Of a stretch of 64,000 nt of DNA, positions 24,485-36,795 are shown in pieces. A model generated the notes under the pieces. It ran no database searches, was not told where the DNA came from, and saw nothing but the letters and a program-made list of their open reading frames with translations. Within the stretch, counting starts at the first letter, position 1, and every line of letters starts with the position of its first letter. The position numbers were made by a program, and so were the translations under genes. This stretch comes from Polyangia bacterium (GTDB lineage Bacteria; Myxococcota_A; Polyangia; Fen-1088): assembly GCA_036268875.1 (NCBI GenBank), contig DATATI010000088.1:25039-89038 (forward strand), in the 5' to 3' direction.

Positions 24485-25498
24485 TCAGGCGTTACCGGGC
24501 GCGCGCAGGGCCTGCAGATCGGCGCGCAGGCCATCCTGGGTGAACCCTTCGTGGGTGCGGCGCAGATCGAAATACAGCAGCACCGAGCCCAAGATCGGGA
24601 TGGGCATCAGCACCATGGTGAACAGATCACCGAAGAACGAACCGAAGAACAGGGCGTGCCGTGGGATGAACACCCAGGCCACGGTCTCTGCCAGCCAGCG
24701 CACGAAGGCGAACACGATCAGCACCACCAGCACGCGCAGCCAATCACGGCGCACCAGCTCGATGCTGCGCTTGAGGGCGGCGCGGCCGCCGATGCCTTCG
24801 ATCAACACCACCGGCGCGACGAAGGTGAACAGAAATCCCAGGATGATTCCCGGCACCACCAGCGCGACGAACCCCAGCGCCACCAGCAGGGCGGCCGGGA
24901 TCAGCGCCGTCAGCAGCTTGCCCAGGCGGCGAAACAGCAGCATCCACACCTGCGCCCAGCGCGCGTCGCCGCCCAGAATGCGATCGGCCACGCTGATGGT
25001 CAGCGCGCCGCTGGTCAGCGGCACGACGATCCCGTGCAGGATGAACGCCGTCACCATCGTTCCCAAAAGGCCCAGCATCACCAGCCAGAATCCGCCCAGC
25101 ACGGCGCCGGTCGCGACCGCCTGGCGGTGGCTCAGCTCTTCAAAGTTGCGGGCGTTCTGGCGCGAGAACTCGTCGACGGCGCGCGGATCCACCCGGCCGT
25201 TCTTCATGCCTTGTTCCAGGGCGTCGCGCGAGGCTTGCGCGGCCTTGCGGCCGAGCTCGTCGGTCTGTTGCACGTAATCGGCCGCCACCAGCGCCGGCGT
25301 CATGATCGCCGACAAGGCGAAGGACTTGGCGATCGAGGCGGGCACGAACAGCACCGCGCAGGTGATCAGCAGGGCCTTGGCGTGCGTGCGGTAAAGATCG
25401 AAGGCTTCGTGCAGCAGCGTGAAGACGGACTTGCCCTCGGGCCGCGGTTGGCCGGCGCCGGAGGTGGCGTTCACTGGGGCGCCGGTTTCGGTTTCCAT
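24485..25498 (-). CDS. Multi-pass membrane protein of unknown function
   Basis: ATG at 25498 gives 337 residues; the frame upstream of it overlaps an opposite-strand gene and lacks protein character. There are about six hydrophobic segments (near 40-65, 135-165, 205-245, 265-290 and 300-325), e.g. LLITCAVLFVPASIAKSFAL and LLVALGFVALVVPGIILGFL. A Gln/Arg-rich helical loop lies between the first two. The pattern resembles glycerophosphodiester-phosphodiesterase-type membrane domains found as stand-alone proteins. The role is unknown. Confidence 0.75.
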   Translation of the reverse strand: METETGAPVNATSGAGQPRPEGKSVFTLLHEAFDLYRTHAKALLITCAVLFVPASIAKSFALSAIMTPALVAADYVQQTDELGRKAAQASRDALEQGMKNGRVDPRAVDEFSRQNARNFEELSHRQAVATGAVLGGFWLVMLGLLGTMVTAFILHGIVVPLTSGALTISVADRILGGDARWAQVWMLLFRRLGKLLTALIPAALLVALGFVALVVPGIILGFLFTFVAPVVLIEGIGGRAALKRSIELVRRDWLRVLVVLIVFAFVRWLAETVAWVFIPRHALFFGSFFGDLFTMVLMPIPILGSVLLYFDLRRTHEGFTQDGLRADLQALRAPGNA

Positions 25499-25538
25499 GG
25501 CCGGCCGAGCATAGCGCAAGCCGTGGTAAAAGATCGCC

Positions 25539-26309
25539 GTGTCCGCGCGCCGGCCAAAAGGGTCTTCGTCGGCGGTGATGGCGCTGTGCGCGGCGGCGGC
25601 GCTGCTTGGTCCGGGAAAGGCGCGCGCGCAGGATGCACCGTCGCCACCTTCATTGCCTCCAGCGGCCGCGCCGCCGGCCGAGCCGACCACGCCGACCCCG
25701 CTGGTGGTGCCGCAGGCGCCGTCAGCTCCGCCGCCGCCGGCGCTGGAGACCGTCGCTGCCGCGCCGCCGACGGTGGAACGACCGCGGCTGTCGCTGGCCC
25801 TGGGCATGGGCGTGTCGTTCGACAGCACGGGCCTTTCGCCGCAGCGGACGGCGGCGGTCCCGTCATTCTTTGCCGTCGGTGGTTTCGGCGACGGGTTCGC
25901 GGGGATCGACTTTGGCGTCTTTGCTTCCACCGCCAGCGGACGCTTTCGGCCGCCCGACGCGCCGGTCGATCGCCTGGCGGTGGACGCCATGCTGGTGCTG
26001 CGGCCGCTGTGCCACAGCGTCAGCCCCGACCAGACGGCGTGGGGGTGGCGCTTGCTGCGCACGCTGGGCGGCGAGCTGGGCGTCGGTTTCGAACGCGACG
26101 GCCGCGGCGTTTCAGCCGAGCAGCGCACCGGCGCGCGCGTCGGGGGCCGCATCGAACTGCCGCTGACCGCGGCCGCCGATCCCAGCCAACTGCGCCTGCG
26201 ACTGGCCGTGCGCCGCTTGTTCGCCGGCACCAAGGACACCAACGCCGCCGCCGTGCCGGTCAGCGACAGTGCGCTGGAAGTCTACGGCGCGCTGGCCCTG
26301 GTGTTCTGA
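25539..26309 (+). CDS. Exported protein with Pro-rich linker and beta-rich domain
   Basis: GTG at 25539 begins a signal peptide (VMALCAAAALLGPGKARAQ). A 50-residue Pro/Ala linker follows, then a domain of about 170 residues with alternating strands (RLSLALGMGVSFDSTG, FAGIDFGVFASTASGRF) that ends in VYGALALVF. The terminal Phe and the strand pattern suggest an outer-membrane or periplasmic beta structure. No named family is recognised. It is divergent from the membrane-protein gene across 40 bases and convergent with the kinase gene. Confidence 0.65.
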   Translation: MSARRPKGSSSAVMALCAAAALLGPGKARAQDAPSPPSLPPAAAPPAEPTTPTPLVVPQAPSAPPPPALETVAAAPPTVERPRLSLALGMGVSFDSTGLSPQRTAAVPSFFAVGGFGDGFAGIDFGVFASTASGRFRPPDAPVDRLAVDAMLVLRPLCHSVSPDQTAWGWRLLRTLGGELGVGFERDGRGVSAEQRTGARVGGRIELPLTAAADPSQLRLRLAVRRLFAGTKDTNAAAVPVSDSALEVYGALALVF

Positions 26310-26340
26310 ACGCGCCGTCGGCGACGCAGTCGCTGTTGCT

Positions 26341-26922
26341 TCACTGAAAGCGGATGTTCCGCATTTTTCCCAGCGCTTGAATGATGTCCAGGTGGACGTC
26401 GAAGATGGGCTGGTTGGCCTGGATGCGGGTCAAGATGGGGCCTGGATAGGCGTCGATGCACGACTCGGTCTCGCGCCGATAAACCTCCAGGCGATTCTGG
26501 ATGATGGCGTCGGAGGCGTCGTCGGTGCGGTTTTGCGCCTGGGCCCGGCGCCGAATGCGATCGATGACGATGGATTCGTCATAGACCGACAGCTTGAAGA
26601 TCTTGATGACGTTCACCACCTTGTTCAGCAGCTCGACCTGCTGGCCGTTGCGCGGGATCCCGTCGACCAGCACCAGATCGTCGGCGGCCAATTTCATCTG
26701 AGACAGGTGATGCGAAAACAGCTCCATGACCAGCGAATCGGGGACCAGGTTGCCTTTGCCCAGGTACTGGTGCACGGCCGCAAACAGCGGGTTGACGGCG
26801 GTGAGACCGCGCAGGATGTCGCCCATCGCCACGTGGCGAAACCCGGGCAACATGCTCAGGATCTTTCCTTGGGTGCCCTTGCCGCTGCCGGGATACCCGA
26901 ATAGCAGAATCGCGCGGTTCAT
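26341..26922 (-). CDS. Adenylate kinase-like nucleoside monophosphate kinase
   Basis: ATG at 26922 opens a 193-residue protein with the P-loop GYPGSGKGTQ, the NMP-binding helix (MGDILRG) and LVDGIPRNGQQVELL, which corresponds to the adenylate kinase DGFPR motif. A late RRETESCIDAYPG helix is also present. The LID is short (RRRAQAQNRTDDASDAI), as in short-form kinases, and no zinc cysteines are present. It should transfer phosphate between nucleotides in the cytoplasm. Because the DGFPR motif and LID differ from housekeeping Adk, this may be a second, specialised kinase. Confidence 0.8.
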   Translation of the reverse strand: MNRAILLFGYPGSGKGTQGKILSMLPGFRHVAMGDILRGLTAVNPLFAAVHQYLGKGNLVPDSLVMELFSHHLSQMKLAADDLVLVDGIPRNGQQVELLNKVVNVIKIFKLSVYDESIVIDRIRRRAQAQNRTDDASDAIIQNRLEVYRRETESCIDAYPGPILTRIQANQPIFDVHLDIIQALGKMRNIRFQ

Positions 26923-26948
26923 TGTTGGGCGACCACGATAACAGCGCT

Positions 26949-27101
26949 TCAGCGATCGATGACGAAGTTTTCGCCAGCCAGTTGATTGCGCCCCAGCACG
27001 TCGCCCCGTTCGTTTTCGATCGAGACCTGAAGGCGCGCCGCGCCGGCGGCCACCCGCCGCAGCGGGCCCAGGTCCAGAATTTTCGTCGCCCCTGGTGATC
27101 G
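26949..27101 (-). pseudogene. C-terminal fragment of an unrecognised protein
   Basis: In one minus-strand frame, bases 27101 down to the TGA at 26949 read ILDLGPLRRVAAGAARLQVS and NERGDVLGRNQLAGENFVID. Third positions are almost all G or C, as in real genes here. Above about 27100 that character stops and no start with a ribosome site is found. It is probably the tail of a gene whose front has been lost; a short genuine gene from ATG 27146 is the alternative. Confidence 0.35.
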
Positions 27102-27262
27102 AACCCATCCGCCGCGCCCTGCGGTCCTCGGGTGATGCGGCGGCAATCGCTGGGTTTGGAAGCGAATGCCGTCCAGCGCGGCATCACCCTGCGGTCCGCT
27201 CTTGTTCCGGAGCTAACAGAGCGCAAGCAGAAACCAACCCGTCACAATCCCGCGACGAGGTG
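27102..27262. other. Intergenic stretch without recognisable features
   Basis: No gene, tRNA or strong repeat was found between the fragment above and the end of the lipoprotein gene. The motif GGTTCGATCACC on the minus strand resembles a T-loop but has no matching acceptor or anticodon stems. Confidence 0.5.
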
Positions 27263-29152
27263 CTAGTTGCCCGATCGGAGGGCCTCCCACTGCGCCGTCA
27301 GCTTTTCATTCCCGGCGTGCGTGCGCAGCGTCGCTGACCAGGTGCCGGGCGCGGGTGGGACTGCGAACACGTCGCCCAGGCGATCGGCGACGCCGGCGTT
27401 GTGCGTGTCGATGATGGGCACGGCGCCGCTGTCGATGATCAGATCCAACCCGTCGCCGTTGGCCATGGCGAACCCGGCGTCCAGGCGCGCGGCCAGGGCG
27501 GCCATCCCGTCGGTGCAGGCGGTGAGCAAGCACCCGCTGCCCTGGCCGATGTCGGCGCACAGCACGGCATCCAGCGCGGCACAGCCGGCCAGTGTCGTCG
27601 GTGGCACGCTGGCCATTGCTGGCGCCGGCGTCGACGCCAGGGCAAACAGAGCGCGCACGGTTCCGGCCGAATCGGCCGGCAACCCGCGGGTCGCCAGCGC
27701 CAGCTTGCCGAAGGCTTCCCGCGCCACCGTTCCCAGGCGCAACGTGATCCGCTGTTCGTCCAGCGACAGGATGTCCTTGGCGGCGTCGGCGCGGACGTAA
27801 GACGCCTGCAGCACCGGCAAGCCCAGCGGCAGCAAGGCGACGTCGAAGCTGGCGTTGCTGGCGGTGCCGAACTCGACGCTGTCGAAGGTGTGGGTGACGA
27901 CGAAGACGTTCGGGGTCGGCGTGGCGGCGATGGCCAGATCCGACCGCAAGGTCAAGGCGCTCAAGATCCGGCCGGCGTCGTCGGCGATGCCGCCCAGGCC
28001 GACCAGCGCGCCGGGCTTGGGCGCGCCGAACAACGCGGCCAGCAGGGCGTCATGGCTGGGCAGGCCGTCGCTGTCGCGGCTGCTGCGACAGGCGGACAGC
28101 CCGCCGCCCGCCGCCGGCAACAGCACCCCCCGTCGCGCCGCCACCGCCGCGCCGATCGGGCCTTCGCCGCCGTCGACCGGCTGGCAGTCGTCGGGATCGC
28201 CGGGAATGCCACCGCTGAGCGCGTCCAGCGTGCAGTCAAGCCAAAGCTGCGCGGGATCGAGCGGGCAATCCTGCAGATCAACCCAGGGCGCGACGATGAA
28301 CGCCTCGGCTGCCGGTGGATTGGTGAAGGCGAAGTGTGACGTCGCCTCGAACTTCCCCACCGGGCTCGGATCAGCATCGCCCATCGGCAAGGCGACGCGC
28401 ACCAGATCACCGGGCACCAGCGTCTTGCCGGGCAGATCGACGCAACCCTGGGCTTGCAGCGCTCCGCGCCGATCGCGCGCCCGCCCCACCACCGCGTGCG
28501 ATAGGACCGTGCTGATGAGATCGAACTCCACCACCCCGTCGGTGCTGGCCACCGTGCGAATGGGCCGCACCGGCGTCGGCAGATGCGCCAGCGACAAGGC
28601 GGCGCAGCGGTCGTTGTCAAAGAACGCCACCTCGATGACGGCCACCGCGGTGGCGTTGGCGTCGCCAGCGATGAAGGGCGCGACTTGAATGTTGGCGGCG
28701 GTGCCCGCCATCACCAGCACCTCCGCTTCGGCCTCGGCGCTTTGGTTGGCGGTGCTGGCGTGGACGCGAAAGATGGCCGGCTGGCCGGCGTTGACGTTGA
28801 TCATCGCGGTGCCGGTGGCGTCGGTCAGCGCGCTATCGCTGGCCAGCGTCGCGCCCTGGGGTTGGCTGCCGATGGTGGGATCGTCGACGATGGAAAAACT
28901 GATCGGCTGCCCGGGGACGCCGGCGCCGTCCGGCGTGCGCAGCACGAAATTCAGCATGCCTCGATCGCCGGGGGGGATCTGCACGGTGTCCGAGACCGGC
29001 GCCAGCACCAGATCGGTCGGCACGCCGGTGTCGGGCGCGGCGGTGTGCGTGCTGCACGCCGATGCGAACACCGCCGCCACCAGCGCGGCCGGCGCGCCGG
29101 CGCGGCGTCGCCTGTGGACAGGCTGTGGGTAGATTGGCATTCGCTGAATCAT
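27263..29152 (-). CDS. Large lipoprotein with Ig-like domain
   Basis: The 629-residue protein has a lipobox (VFASAC, Cys about 33). The first domain (about 45-150) resembles a bacterial Ig-like fold of the Big_1 type: LNFVLRTPDGAGVPGQPISF, then ALTDATGTAMINVNAG and a following AEAEVLVMAG strand. A long, strand-rich C-terminal part contains several Cys pairs (CPLDPAQLWLDC, CAALDAVLCADIGQGSGC). Big_1-type domains usually serve in surface proteins. The ligand and partners are unknown. It is divergent from dnaE over 74 bases. ATG 29140 is an alternative start. Confidence 0.7.
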   Translation of the reverse strand: MIQRMPIYPQPVHRRRRAGAPAALVAAVFASACSTHTAAPDTGVPTDLVLAPVSDTVQIPPGDRGMLNFVLRTPDGAGVPGQPISFSIVDDPTIGSQPQGATLASDSALTDATGTAMINVNAGQPAIFRVHASTANQSAEAEAEVLVMAGTAANIQVAPFIAGDANATAVAVIEVAFFDNDRCAALSLAHLPTPVRPIRTVASTDGVVEFDLISTVLSHAVVGRARDRRGALQAQGCVDLPGKTLVPGDLVRVALPMGDADPSPVGKFEATSHFAFTNPPAAEAFIVAPWVDLQDCPLDPAQLWLDCTLDALSGGIPGDPDDCQPVDGGEGPIGAAVAARRGVLLPAAGGGLSACRSSRDSDGLPSHDALLAALFGAPKPGALVGLGGIADDAGRILSALTLRSDLAIAATPTPNVFVVTHTFDSVEFGTASNASFDVALLPLGLPVLQASYVRADAAKDILSLDEQRITLRLGTVAREAFGKLALATRGLPADSAGTVRALFALASTPAPAMASVPPTTLAGCAALDAVLCADIGQGSGCLLTACTDGMAALAARLDAGFAMANGDGLDLIIDSGAVPIIDTHNAGVADRLGDVFAVPPAPGTWSATLRTHAGNEKLTAQWEALRSGN

Positions 29153-29226
29153 CGCTGCGAGATCGAACGCGACCGGTTTTTGGTCTGGACCGGTGACGCG
29201 GCAAAGGCCAAGCTCGAACGCTGTCC

Positions 29227-32823
<3,597 letters not shown>

Positions 32824-33021
32824 CGACGGGACAACGCCTGCTCTTCGCGATCGCGCGGCTGGCCAATTTGTCTTGGCCCTTCGAATTCCGGCATTTACGC
32901 CAGTGCACCTTGCTGGCGCGCCTTGTTGGCGCGGCTCGTCGACGGTGGCTATCTGGACTTGGCCCGCCGGTCACCCTATCGTGCTGCCACACAAGCGCGT
33001 TGCGCACCCTGGAGGATCTGC

Positions 33022-33612
33022 GTGAAAAAATCCGTTTCCCTCGCTGTCGGACTGCTTTCGTTATTGCTGCTCGCGCGGGCCAGCTGGGCTCAGACACCAG
33101 CGCCGATCGCGCCTCCCCCGTCGAATCCGCCGCCGTCGCTCGTTCAGCCAGCCAACACCGGCACCAGCACCGGCGAAAAAGGCATCTCGGTGTGGGCGAT
33201 CCTTCCCTGGCGCGGCATCGGAGCCGGCGCGCGCTATATGTTGCCGCTGCCGATCACCTCACTTTTAACCCACACGTCCTTGCACGATAGCTGGGCGCTG
33301 GAATTCGGCGCCGATTTTTATCACTGGGACTGTGGCTTCGCGACCAACAACTGCGGCTGGAACGAGATCCTTCCGGTGGTGGGCATGATGTGGAAGGTCG
33401 ACCTCACCCCGCAGTTCACCGTCTATCCGAAGATCGAAGCCGGCTATCCCATCGGCTGGTACTCGGGCCCAGGTTTCACCGGCCGGGAGAGCTTCGCCAG
33501 CTTCTACGTCTCGGGCGGCGCCGGTCTCTTGTACAAGCTCAGCAACGGCCTCACCCTGCGCGCCGAGGCCAGCAGCTATGACATCAAGGGTGGCGTGGGC
33601 TGGCTGTTCTAA
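33022..33612 (+). CDS. Small outer-membrane beta-barrel protein
   Basis: GTG at 33022 has GGAGG six bases upstream and gives a 196-residue protein with a signal peptide (LAVGLLSLLLLARASWAQ), a Pro-rich linker, and strands such as SWALEFGADFYHWDCGF and FTVYPKIEAGYPIGWYSG, ending in DIKGGVGWLF. It looks like an eight-stranded barrel. A CGFATNNCG pair may form a disulfide in a loop. A strong terminator follows 27 bases after the stop. No named family is recognised. Confidence 0.75.
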   Translation: MKKSVSLAVGLLSLLLLARASWAQTPAPIAPPPSNPPPSLVQPANTGTSTGEKGISVWAILPWRGIGAGARYMLPLPITSLLTHTSLHDSWALEFGADFYHWDCGFATNNCGWNEILPVVGMMWKVDLTPQFTVYPKIEAGYPIGWYSGPGFTGRESFASFYVSGGAGLLYKLSNGLTLRAEASSYDIKGGVGWLF

Positions 33613-33639
33613 TTCGTCACCTTCGTCTGTCACAAAAGA

Positions 33640-33673
33640 GGCGTCGCGATCATCGCGGCGCCTTTTTCTTTTT
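33640..33673 (+). terminator. Rho-independent terminator after the barrel gene
   Basis: GGCGTCGCG and CGCGGCGCC pair over nine bases (one G-T pair) around ATCAT and are followed by TTTTTCTTTTT. This is the clearest intrinsic terminator in the window. Confidence 0.9.
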
Positions 33674-33691
33674 CGCGAAATAACTACTCCC

Positions 33692-34015
33692 GCTTGTGAC
33701 GGCGGCGGCGCCAGCGACGGGCCGGCCGACAGTTCCGAGACGGCACAATCGCTGTACGACAAATATGGCGGCGCCCCGACGGTGGCCAAAGTGGTGGATG
33801 ACGCCGTCGCCGGCGTCCTGGCAGACTGTCAAGAGTCGCCGTACTTCGCGGTCGTGGGAACCGCGAACCACGACAGCGTGGCGCGTTTGAAGAGCTGCCT
33901 GCGCTTGCAGTTCACTGTCCTCATGGGCGGGCCGGGCATGTACCCGGGAACGAACGACGAGGGCGATACGTGCGTGAACATGAAGGCCATCCACACCGGC
34001 CTGGAAATTCCCGGT
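33692..34015 (+). pseudogene. Remnant of a truncated-hemoglobin-like exported protein
   Basis: The frame reads ACDGGGASDGPADSSETAQS (a lipoprotein-type front whose signal peptide is missing), then LYDKYGGAPTVAKVVDDAVA and RLKSCLRLQFTVLMGGPGMY, with MKAIHTGLEI near its end. This is the layout of a group 1 truncated hemoglobin. There is no start codon and signal peptide before it, only the terminator, and the similarity breaks off after EIPGAV. So it has lost both ends. The frame then continues into a different sequence. Confidence 0.55.
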
Positions 34016-34376
34016 GCGGTGCGCGAACGTGTCGGCGGCGGCGCTGGGCGCGTCGGCCGGCGGGCCGGTCAACGAATTGATCTTCGCGTTCAATCCAGCC
34101 GGGCGGCTGATCAGCGTCGACGTCCTGCGGGCGGGACTGTCGCCGGCGGACGCCGCCGCGGTCTTCACTAAACAGACCGGCGCCCTTCGCGCAGCGCTGG
34201 GGACGGCGCCGGTGCAGGTGGGCGATCCGTCACCGGGCTATCTCGGCTCGGGCCGGTCGCGCACCGTTCTGGCCAGCTATCGCTACGCGGACTATCTGGC
34301 GTCGGTGACGGCGATGGCCATGCCGTCCGGCGTCTCGGTGCGCGCGCAGTATCAGTCCGCCACGCACGTGCAGTAA
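34016..34376 (+). pseudogene. C-terminal fragment of another protein, joined out of frame
   Basis: In the +1 frame relative to the globin remnant, the sequence reads GGPVNELIFAFNPAGRLISV, LRAGLSPADAAAVFTKQTGA and SYRYADYLASVTAMAMPSG, then stops at 34374. It looks like the intact tail of a myxobacterial protein of about 120 residues with a conserved strand-helix pattern, but it has no start of its own. A deletion that joined two genes would explain both fragments. Confidence 0.45.
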
Positions 34377-34390
34377 GCGTTGTGGCGCCG

Positions 34391-35089
34391 TCAGCCGCGC
34401 TGCCGATCGTGTTTGATCCGCAGGCGCAGCGACGGCTCTTCACCGATCGGATCGACCGCCACGCGGAAGCCGGTCCCGTCGGCGACGTGCGGGGGGAACG
34501 GCACGCAGACCGTGACCTCCTCGACGATGGTGCCTTCGTACTCGCAGCGCGTGCACCACAGCCGGTTCTTCTGCGCCACGCCGCCGCAGGTTCGGCAGGG
34601 AATGCGACAGGGCAGGGTGATGGCGGCGGTGCCGCCGCGGCGGATCTCGGCGGCGTTCAGCAAGAGATCCAGCGATCCGTCGGCGTGCCGGCGGGCCGCC
34701 GCGCTGGCGATCAACTTATCCAGCGGACCGCTCAAGCGATCGATGACGTCCGGCCCGGTGCCGCTGCCGCCGAAGGTGACGTGCCGTCGCTCGCGGTAGG
34801 GGCCGGCGTTATCGGGATCGCCGGGTGAGCCGGACCCGGTCTTTCCCGTCGCCGCCGCCGTCAGGCCGGCTGCCGCTCGCCTGGCGTCGTACGCCGCGCG
34901 CGCCACCCCGTCGGACAGCACGCGGTAGGCGTCGGCGATCTGCTGAAAGCGCGCCGTGCCGGCCGGGCCGGCCCGATCGGGGTGAAAGCGCAGGGCCAGG
35001 TGCCGATAGGCGCGCCGGATCTCGGCGGCACTTGACGAGGCCGCCACGCCCAGCACCGCGTAGAGATCGATCGTCTCATTCGCCCGCAC
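34391..35089 (-). CDS. J-domain protein with a Cys-pair segment
   Basis: Residues 8-70 are a DnaJ domain with the HPD triad (LRFHPDRAGPAG) and flanking helices (IDLYAVLGVAASSSAAEIRR, RFQQIADAYRVLSDG). The rest of the 232 residues has two CXXC pairs (CRTCGG and CTRC) as half of a DnaJ-type zinc site, and a C-terminal strand segment. It should stimulate an Hsp70 partner, but it is smaller than housekeeping DnaJ. The start is GTG at 35089. It is the last of a three-gene minus-strand run with Hsp15 and the phosphatase. Confidence 0.85.
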   Translation of the reverse strand: MRANETIDLYAVLGVAASSSAAEIRRAYRHLALRFHPDRAGPAGTARFQQIADAYRVLSDGVARAAYDARRAAAGLTAAATGKTGSGSPGDPDNAGPYRERRHVTFGGSGTGPDVIDRLSGPLDKLIASAAARRHADGSLDLLLNAAEIRRGGTAAITLPCRIPCRTCGGVAQKNRLWCTRCEYEGTIVEEVTVCVPFPPHVADGTGFRVAVDPIGEEPSLRLRIKHDRQRG

Positions 35090-35106
35090 CGCTCGTGGCT
35101 CCTAGA

Positions 35107-35505
35107 CTAGCCGCCGCGGCGCAGGCGCTCGATCACCCGGCGATCTCGCTTGGTCGGCCGTCCGCCGCCGGTGAACTGCAACGTCGGCGCGTTCTTCAAT
35201 TGGTAGGCCAGCGTCTCGCGCGCCTGCCGGCTTGCCGCTGTTTCTTCGTACAGCGTGGCCGCCACCTTGGCCGGGCCGCGCAGCTCGCTGAGGCCGCGCA
35301 CCACGAGCTGATATTCGAAGGGCGGACGGCGAATCATCACCACGTCGCCGACGTGAATCAGCCGCGACCGCTTGGCCCGCTCTCCGCCGACGTCGATCTT
35401 GCCGCCGTCCACCGCCTGCGCCGCCGCCGATCGGGTCTTGAAAAAGCGCGCCGCCCACAGCCATTTGTCCAGGCGCACGCGGTCGCTGGCCGTCGGCTCG
35501 ACCAC
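35107..35505 (-). CDS. Hsp15-like S4-domain RNA-binding protein
   Basis: The 132-residue protein has an S4 RNA-binding domain at 8-60 (VRLDKWLWAARFFKTRSAAA, then VDGGKIDVGGERAKRSRLIH) followed by the basic tail typical of HslR/Hsp15 (GRPTKRDRRVIERLRRGG). Hsp15 binds stalled 50S subunits carrying nascent chains and helps recycle them. The stop and the next gene are 18 bases apart. The start immediately follows the phosphatase stop by one base. Confidence 0.88.
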   Translation of the reverse strand: MVEPTASDRVRLDKWLWAARFFKTRSAAAQAVDGGKIDVGGERAKRSRLIHVGDVVMIRRPPFEYQLVVRGLSELRGPAKVAATLYEETAASRQARETLAYQLKNAPTLQFTGGGRPTKRDRRVIERLRRGG

Positions 35506-35506
35506 G

Positions 35507-36202
35507 TCAGGCGTCCTTCCCGGTGATCGCCGCGTACTGGCGACGGGCCGGCACCGACACCAGCTTGTGCTCGGGCAAGATGAGGGCGGTCAGGCGGCGG
35601 CCGTAGACGCAGCCGGTGTCCAATCCGGTGGCGTGCGGGTGTTCCTGCAACCCGCGGACGGCGTCGTGTCCGAAAACAACGTGCGCCGGACCCCGCCACG
35701 TCGACGCCCAGGGCACGCCCTCGATGCGGCTCGACGGTTTGCCGTCGTCGGTGATGCTTCGCAAGGTCAGCAGATATTTGCGCTCTTGATCTTCCAGGGC
35801 CACCCCCGGCACCAATCCGCCGTGCACCACCAGCAGTTGCTGGGTGGCGGCGGCGCCGGCCGGGAACGACAGCGTCAGCGGCCGCGCACGCAGCCAGTCC
35901 CAATCCGCCGGCGTCAGCGTGGCGGCGATGCGCTCGTACTCGGGGCGTTTTTTTTTCGCGCCGCCCGCATCGTCACCGTCGCCGTTTGGTCCCAGCCGCA
36001 ACAGATGCGCGTCGTGATTGCCCAGCACCGCCGCCGCCCCGGCTTCGCGCGCCCACTGCAACACGCCCAGCGAGTCCGGTCCCTTGGCCACCAGATCACC
36101 CACCAGCGCCAGCCGGCTGTCGTTGATGCCGCCGCACGTTCGTACCAGCCGGACCAGCTCGTCCAGGCAGCCGTGAACGTCGCCAATAATGATGGTTCGC
36201 AT
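35507..36202 (-). CDS. Metallophosphoesterase, ApaH/PrpE-like
   Basis: The 231-residue protein has the full calcineurin-like metal set: IGDVHGC, VGDLVAKGPDS, GNHDAH, VVHGGLV and FGHDA, then the ApaH-type LDTGCVYGRRLTAL. It should hydrolyse diadenosine polyphosphates or dephosphorylate phosphoproteins; which one cannot be told. ATG at 36202 is the natural start. It is the first gene of the phosphatase-Hsp15-J-domain run. Confidence 0.88.
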   Translation of the reverse strand: MRTIIIGDVHGCLDELVRLVRTCGGINDSRLALVGDLVAKGPDSLGVLQWAREAGAAAVLGNHDAHLLRLGPNGDGDDAGGAKKKRPEYERIAATLTPADWDWLRARPLTLSFPAGAAATQQLLVVHGGLVPGVALEDQERKYLLTLRSITDDGKPSSRIEGVPWASTWRGPAHVVFGHDAVRGLQEHPHATGLDTGCVYGRRLTALILPEHKLVSVPARRQYAAITGKDA

Positions 36203-36280
36203 CGCGCCCGTGCTTGGAATTTAATCCGACCGCGTTCCTGATACTTGAGTAATTCGCCTTTCCGGCCGAGACTAGGTTCA

Positions 36281-36769
36281 GTGAGGACGTTTCTCGCTGC
36301 CCTGGTGCTGACCGCCGCATTGTGGCCCTGCGCGTCCGTGCGCGCCGAATCCGCTCCCCGCGTTTCGGTGCAACCGTTCGACGGTGACGTCGGCCCGGCG
36401 CTGCGCGACTATGTCGCCCGGGCGCTTCGCGTCCACGGCTACCAGATCGTCACGTCGATCCCGCGCGCCGCCGGCACCGGCCCCTATCTGTCGCTGGCCC
36501 AGGATCACCGCCTGACCGCCTTCGTCACCGGCGACGTCGAGGTTCACGGCAGCCGCCGCGCGATCACCTTCCTGGTGTGGAACGGCGCCACCGCTTCAGT
36601 GGTGGGCCGCTGGTCCGCGGAGGCGTCGTCCAAACAGATCCGGCACACCGTCGCCCGCGGTTTCTGGAAGCACCTGTCGAAGGCGCTGGCCGAAACCCAA
36701 GCGCCGCCACGGTCGGAGTTCGATCCCGCGCCGACGAAGTACATCGACGCCAGCCTGGCCGATCGCTAG
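36281..36769 (+). CDS. Exported protein of unknown function
   Basis: GTG at 36281 with AGG upstream gives 162 residues with a signal peptide (LAALVLTAALWPCASVRAES). The mature part begins RVSVQPFDGDVGPALRDYVA, followed by strands and a helical C-terminus (KQIRHTVARGFWKHLSKALA). The PFDG...R..V...L pattern is like the N-terminal fold of CsgG/TolB-type outer-membrane factors, but too little remains to assign it. It faces the phosphatase gene across 78 bases and converges on the cyclophilin gene. Confidence 0.65.
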   Translation: MRTFLAALVLTAALWPCASVRAESAPRVSVQPFDGDVGPALRDYVARALRVHGYQIVTSIPRAAGTGPYLSLAQDHRLTAFVTGDVEVHGSRRAITFLVWNGATASVVGRWSAEASSKQIRHTVARGFWKHLSKALAETQAPPRSEFDPAPTKYIDASLADR

Positions 36770-36795
36770 GCGGCACTCAAGGCGGTGTCTGACCG

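Noticed and set aside
24551..26347. Long plus-strand frame of 598 codons
   Set aside because: It covers the membrane-protein gene in antisense and the exported-protein gene in another frame; composition is shadow-like.
27085..27110. GGTTCGATC motif on the minus strand, suggesting a tRNA T-loop
   Set aside because: No matching T-stem, acceptor or anticodon arm is present.
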